8,046 bases of DNA from Anaerolineae bacterium (lineage in GTDB: Bacteria; Chloroflexota; Anaerolineae; JAADDB01), in the NCBI GenBank assembly GCA_015489285.1, contig WGAA01000245.1:1-8046 (forward strand), written 5' to 3'. The notes beneath the pieces were generated by a model that made no database searches, had not been told where the DNA came from, and was given only the letters and a program-made list of their open reading frames with translations. The position numbers were made by a program, and so were the translations under genes. This document shows, one piece after another, positions 6,856 to 8,046 of this stretch. Each line of letters begins with the position of its first letter. Positions within the stretch are counted from its first letter, which is position 1.

Positions 6856-6868
6856 GGCTTGACAAGCC
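6856..6868. repeat. Mini-hairpin GGCTT-GAC-AAGCC
   Basis: This is a perfect 5-bp stem with a 3-nt loop. It overlaps the 9-bp sequence GTTGGCTTG (6853-6861), whose exact reverse complement lies at 7102-7110, so the hairpin cluster 6990-7093 is bracketed on both sides by related sequence. Confidence 0.5.
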
Positions 6869-6893
6869 CCACCCGGCCGGCGCGTCGACTTTT

Positions 6894-6935
6894 GACGACC
6901 GACGAACGACCAACGACGAACGAAAGGATGGCGAG
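6894..6935 (+). repeat. Heptamer repeat cluster 2 (GACGAAC type)
   Basis: There are six units of exactly 7 bp. GACGAAC occurs at 6901 and 6915, with the variants GACGACC (6894) and GACCAAC (6908), and then divergent units. The cluster ends in the 12-bp sequence GGATGGCGAGAA (6926-6937), which also occurs in cluster 1. Confidence 0.7.
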
Positions 6936-6989
6936 AAGACAAGGGGGATTCTACAATGCCAACCCTCATGCCCCGGCCCGCCAGGGTTC

Positions 6990-7093
6990 GCACGGCACTG
7001 AACCGCCGTGCTCATTGAAGCAAAGCCCTCCGGGCTGTCCTATGTGAGGCCGCAGGCCTTCGCTATGATGAGCCGGGCGGTTTAGCGCCCGGC
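6990..7093. repeat. Cluster of four consecutive perfect hairpins
   Basis: The four perfect inverted repeats are: GCACGGC/GCCGTGC with an 8-nt loop (6990-7011), AGCCC-TCC-GGGCT (7024-7036), AGGCC-GCA-GGCCT (7047-7059), and GCCGGGCG/CGCCCGGC with a 6-nt loop (7072-7093). The middle two are 23 nt apart start to start, and each is followed after 4 nt by TATG. None is followed by a T-tract on either strand, so they are not typical terminators. They could be REP-like palindromic elements or structured RNA. Confidence 0.7.
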
Positions 7094-7120
7094 GTTACTA
7101 CCAAGCCAACTTCTCTTCGA

Positions 7121-7156
7121 GTTACGCATTACGCATCACGTATCACGTATCACGTT
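7121..7156 (+). repeat. Heptamer repeat cluster 3 (TTACGCA/TCACGTA type)
   Basis: Five perfect-phase 7-bp units run from 7122: TTACGCA twice, TCACGTA twice, then TCACGTT. An inverted copy of this cluster, one unit shorter, lies at 7706-7733. Confidence 0.9.
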
Positions 7157-7201
7157 GCAGAGCCAAGCTGCGCCTGCAGTGCCTACGTCCTCATTGACGC
7201 A
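7121..7201 (+). repeat. Left 81-bp arm of imperfect inverted repeat
   Basis: Its reverse complement aligns with 7654-7734. Both arms are 81 bp, begin with TGCGTCA and end with GCGTAATGCGTAAC or its one-base variant. They share a GGCA-TGCAGGCGCA segment with one substitution and then a divergent middle. One arm has one more TGATACG unit, and the other has 7 extra bases nearer the gene. The arms flank the kinase-like gene. Confidence 0.7.
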
Positions 7202-7232
7202 TGACGGATGACGAGTGACGTTACGCATTACG
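7195..7232 (+). repeat. Heptamer repeat cluster 4 (TGACGNN type)
   Basis: The units are TGACGCA (7195), TGACGGA (7202) and TGACGAG (7209), a shortened TGACG (7216), TTACGCA (7221) and a partial TTACG (7228). The last unit supplies the stop codon of the minus-strand kinase-like gene. Confidence 0.85.
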
Positions 7233-7647
7233 ACTCCTTCCGCAGGCGGCCGGAGAATTGGGGCGGCAGGGGTGGCCCCGCAGGAATCCCCCGCTGCCGG
7301 AGGAAGGCGAGGACGCGCTCCAGGACCTGATCCGGGGTGAGGTCGTCGGTGTGGACGATGAGGTCGGCGTGGGCGCGCGCGTGGGCCAGGCGACGACGTT
7401 GCCGGGGGAGGAGCGCGGCCAGCGTCTCGCCCGGCCGGCGCCGGAGGATCGTCTCGTCGCTGGCGTCCAGGTAAATCAGCACATCGGGCGGGTGCAGACG
7501 GCGCCACATGTCAGGAACCTCGGAATGTTCCTGAGCTATCTGACGGGCATTGTACCCCAACGCCCGCAATCGATTCGTCAGGGTCGTCTTCCCCGCCGCA
7601 CACGGTCCTACGATTTTGATCAGCGGTAGTCGTACGTCAGGCGTCAT
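7228..7647 (-). CDS. Small P-loop NTPase, probable kinase
   Basis: This 139-residue cytoplasmic protein has a Walker A motif GPCAAGKT at 14-21 (within KIVGPCAAGKTTL), a strand DVLIYLDAS at 55-63 resembling Walker B, and an Arg-rich region ETILRRRPGE (65-74) like the lid of small-molecule or nucleotide kinases. A C-terminal strand and helix follow (ADLIVHTDDLTPDQV, 94-108). The substrate cannot be read. The ATG at 7647 is the only usable start: a TGA lies two codons upstream and no alternative start codon exists before the P-loop. It has no recognisable ribosome site. Start and stop codons both lie in heptamer repeats, so the gene sits tightly between repeat clusters. It may be leaderless or weakly translated. 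No promoter was convincingly seen. Confidence 0.82.
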   Translation of the reverse strand: MTPDVRLPLIKIVGPCAAGKTTLTNRLRALGYNARQIAQEHSEVPDMWRRLHPPDVLIYLDASDETILRRRPGETLAALLPRQRRRLAHARAHADLIVHTDDLTPDQVLERVLAFLRQRGIPAGPPLPPQFSGRLRKES

Positions 7648-7660
7648 ACGTCATGCGTCA
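7633..7660 (-). repeat. Heptamer repeat cluster 5 (TGACGNN type, inverted)
   Basis: Four exact 7-bp units are read on the minus strand: TGACGCA, TGACGTA, TGACGCC and TGACGTA. This is the mirror counterpart of cluster 4. The start codon of the kinase-like gene is made at the junction of the second and third units, and the first codons are translated from the repeats. Confidence 0.85.
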
Positions 7661-7734
7661 GGCGCCGGTGAGGGAGTCGGCAGTGCAGGCGCATCTTGAC
7701 CTGACGACGTGATACGTGATTCGTAATGCGTAAC
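7654..7734 (-). repeat. Right 81-bp arm of imperfect inverted repeat
   Basis: This is the partner of 7121-7201. It contains heptamer cluster 6 at its outer end and the last heptamer of cluster 5 at its inner end. The middle includes GGCAGTGCAGGCGCATCTTG, whose counterpart in the other arm differs at two positions. Confidence 0.7.
7706..7733 (-). repeat. Heptamer repeat cluster 6 (TTACGCA/TCACGTA type, inverted)
   Basis: Four 7-bp units are read on the minus strand: TTACGCA, TTACGAA, TCACGTA and TCACGTC. They appear in the same order as in cluster 3 but in inverted orientation. Confidence 0.88.
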
Positions 7735-7783
7735 ATAGAGTCAGGTTGGCACTGTTGGGATAACCCGGTCCTCGCGCCGGCCC

Positions 7784-7825
7784 TTTACTCGTTACTCCGT
7801 TACTCGTTACTCGTGACTCGTTACG
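7784..7825 (-). repeat. Heptamer repeat cluster 7 (TAACGAG type, inverted)
   Basis: Read on the minus strand, TAACGAG occurs three times with TCACGAG and one 8-bp unit (TAACGGAG). It is the inverted counterpart of cluster 1 and lies just upstream of the deformylase promoter. Confidence 0.88.
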
Positions 7826-7839
7826 CTCCCTCCCCTCCG

Positions 7840-7869
7840 TTGACAGGATTATACGTCAAAGCGTATAAT
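7840..7869 (+). promoter_or_regulatory. Near-consensus sigma-70-type promoter of the deformylase gene
   Basis: The -35 box is TTGACA (7840-7845) and the -10 box is TATAAT (7864-7869), both perfect, separated by 18 bp. Transcription would begin near 7876 and give a leader of about 53 nt. Confidence 0.88.
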
Positions 7870-7870
7870 C
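7847..7870. promoter_or_regulatory. Perfect 9-bp palindrome over the -10 box, candidate operator
   Basis: GATTATACG (7847-7855) and CGTATAATC (7862-7870) are exact reverse complements, separated by 6 bp (TCAAAG). The right half contains the whole -10 box, and the rest fills the promoter spacer. The size and symmetry fit a dimeric repressor site, but no regulator gene is in the window and I do not recognise the site. Confidence 0.55.
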
Positions 7871-7882
7871 TTCCTAGTCGCA

Positions 7883-7895
7883 GGGCCAGAGGCCC
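7883..7895 (+). repeat. Mini-hairpin GGGCC-AGA-GGCCC in the deformylase leader
   Basis: A perfect 5-bp stem with a 3-nt loop is followed after 4 nt by TATG (7900-7903), the same layout as the mini-hairpins at 7024 and 7047. It lies in the untranslated leader, about 20 nt before the ribosome site. Confidence 0.6.
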
Positions 7896-7928
7896 GGGAT
7901 ATGCTGGTAGGAAAAAGGAGCGTGAGGT

Positions 7929-8046
7929 ATGGCTGTACGTCGTGTGGTAACGATTTTCGACGCGGATTCGGGAGTCCTCCGCCAGAAGGCCCGACGCATC
8001 CGGCGCTTCGGACGGGATCTGGCGGCCCTGGCCGAGGACATGGTGG
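7929..8046 (+). CDS. def: Peptide deformylase, N-terminal part only
   Basis: Only the first 39 codons are inside the window. The start MAVRRVVTIFDADSGVLRQK, followed by ARRIRRFGRDLAALAEDMV, matches the N-terminus of peptide deformylases: a short strand, then V-L-R plus a basic residue, then a helix ending in D-M. The enzyme removes the formyl group from the N-terminal methionine of new proteins. Its diagnostic metal-site motifs (GxGLAAxQ, EGCLS, HExDH) lie beyond the edge and could not be checked. The ATG at 7929 has AAGGAG (7915-7920) 8 nt upstream. It has its own strong promoter with a palindrome over the -10 box. The insertion of a few residues (ADSG) before VLR is slightly longer than in typical members. 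Confidence 0.8.
   Translation, partial: MAVRRVVTIFDADSGVLRQKARRIRRFGRDLAALAEDMV

Larger units (their letters stand above)
6692..7227. other. Repeat-rich intergenic region without a convincing gene
   Basis: This is 536 nt between the NERD-like and kinase-like genes. It holds the operon promoter, heptamer clusters 1-4 and a string of short hairpins. Open frames here (for example 6829-7047 on the plus strand) read through the repeats, are rich in Arg, Pro and Thr, and show no domain or convincing ribosome site, so no gene is called. No tRNA or known RNA gene was recognised. Confidence 0.75.
7648..7928. other. Intergenic region between kinase-like gene and deformylase
   Basis: These 281 nt hold heptamer clusters 6 and 7 and the end of cluster 5, the right 81-bp arm, and the promoter, palindrome and leader of the deformylase gene. 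At 7744-7755 GGTTGGCACTGT matches the reverse complement of 6953-6964 at 11 of 12 positions. The open frame 7726-7950 crosses repeats and the deformylase start and is not regarded as a gene. Confidence 0.7.

Noticed and set aside
6829..7047. Small 72-codon gene
   Set aside because: It runs through heptamer and hairpin repeats, has Arg/Pro/Thr-rich low-complexity sequence and no convincing ribosome site.
7072..7093. Intrinsic terminator for the kinase-like gene
   Set aside because: The stem is strong, but there is no T-tract on either strand and it lies more than 130 nt from the stop codon.
6853..7110. tRNA gene
   Set aside because: The hairpins are too short and wrongly spaced for a cloverleaf, and no T-loop or acceptor pairing was found.
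7121..7232. CRISPR array
   Set aside because: The repeats are 7 bp long, contiguous and degenerate; there are no spacers and no cas genes.
7871..7913. Long-range stem TTCCTA (7871-7876) with TAGGAA (7908-7913) in the deformylase leader
   Set aside because: The predicted transcription start is near 7876, so the left arm would be mostly untranscribed and the RNA stem could not form.
7726..7950. Small 74-codon gene
   Set aside because: It crosses repeat clusters, the deformylase promoter and its start codon.

Overview
The window is GC-rich bacterial DNA with tightly packed genes. The mix of families and the peculiar intergenic repeats suggest a member of the Chloroflexota (Anaerolineae-like). 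This is inferred from general resemblance; no marker gene in the window settles it. Nothing looks like phage, insertion sequence or CRISPR.

Layout. (1) Positions 3-2346, plus strand: a compact run of three genes. They are a probably 5'-truncated acidic protein with FG-GAP-like calcium-binding loops, a YhbP/UPF0306-type member of the PNP-oxidase-like flavin fold, and a class I SAM-dependent methyltransferase. Gene two starts 8 nt after gene one, and gene three overlaps gene two by ATGA. (2) Positions 2345-2375: a strong intrinsic terminator for the opposite strand, overlapping the end of the methyltransferase gene. (3) Positions 2400-6691, minus strand: a four-gene convergent unit. In transcription order it holds a membrane-anchored NERD-like protein, a zinc-ribbon NUDIX-GNAT fusion, a fused two-domain ECF transporter ATPase and an ECF transporter S component. 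The substrate-binding subunit and the energising ATPases of a vitamin- or metal-type ECF importer are therefore adjacent, but the T component is not in the window. The S gene seems to have an extra internal promoter and a short structured leader. (4) Positions 6692-7928: repeat-rich DNA with one small P-loop kinase-like gene (7228-7647, minus) in the middle. (5) Positions 7840-8046, plus strand: a near-consensus promoter with a palindrome over its -10 box, a short leader, and the first 39 codons of a probable peptide deformylase gene.

The most unusual part is 6757-7825. Seven clusters of degenerate 7-bp tandem repeats with the core TNACGNN lie here. The clusters left of the kinase gene read in one orientation and those right of it in the other. 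The innermost flanks form two 81-bp arms that are imperfect inverted copies, and both the start and stop codons of the kinase gene fall inside heptamer units. Between the clusters are very short perfect hairpins, three of which share the pattern 5-bp stem, 3-nt loop, 5-bp stem, four bases, TATG. These repeats, rather than a protein system, are the best candidate for something undescribed.
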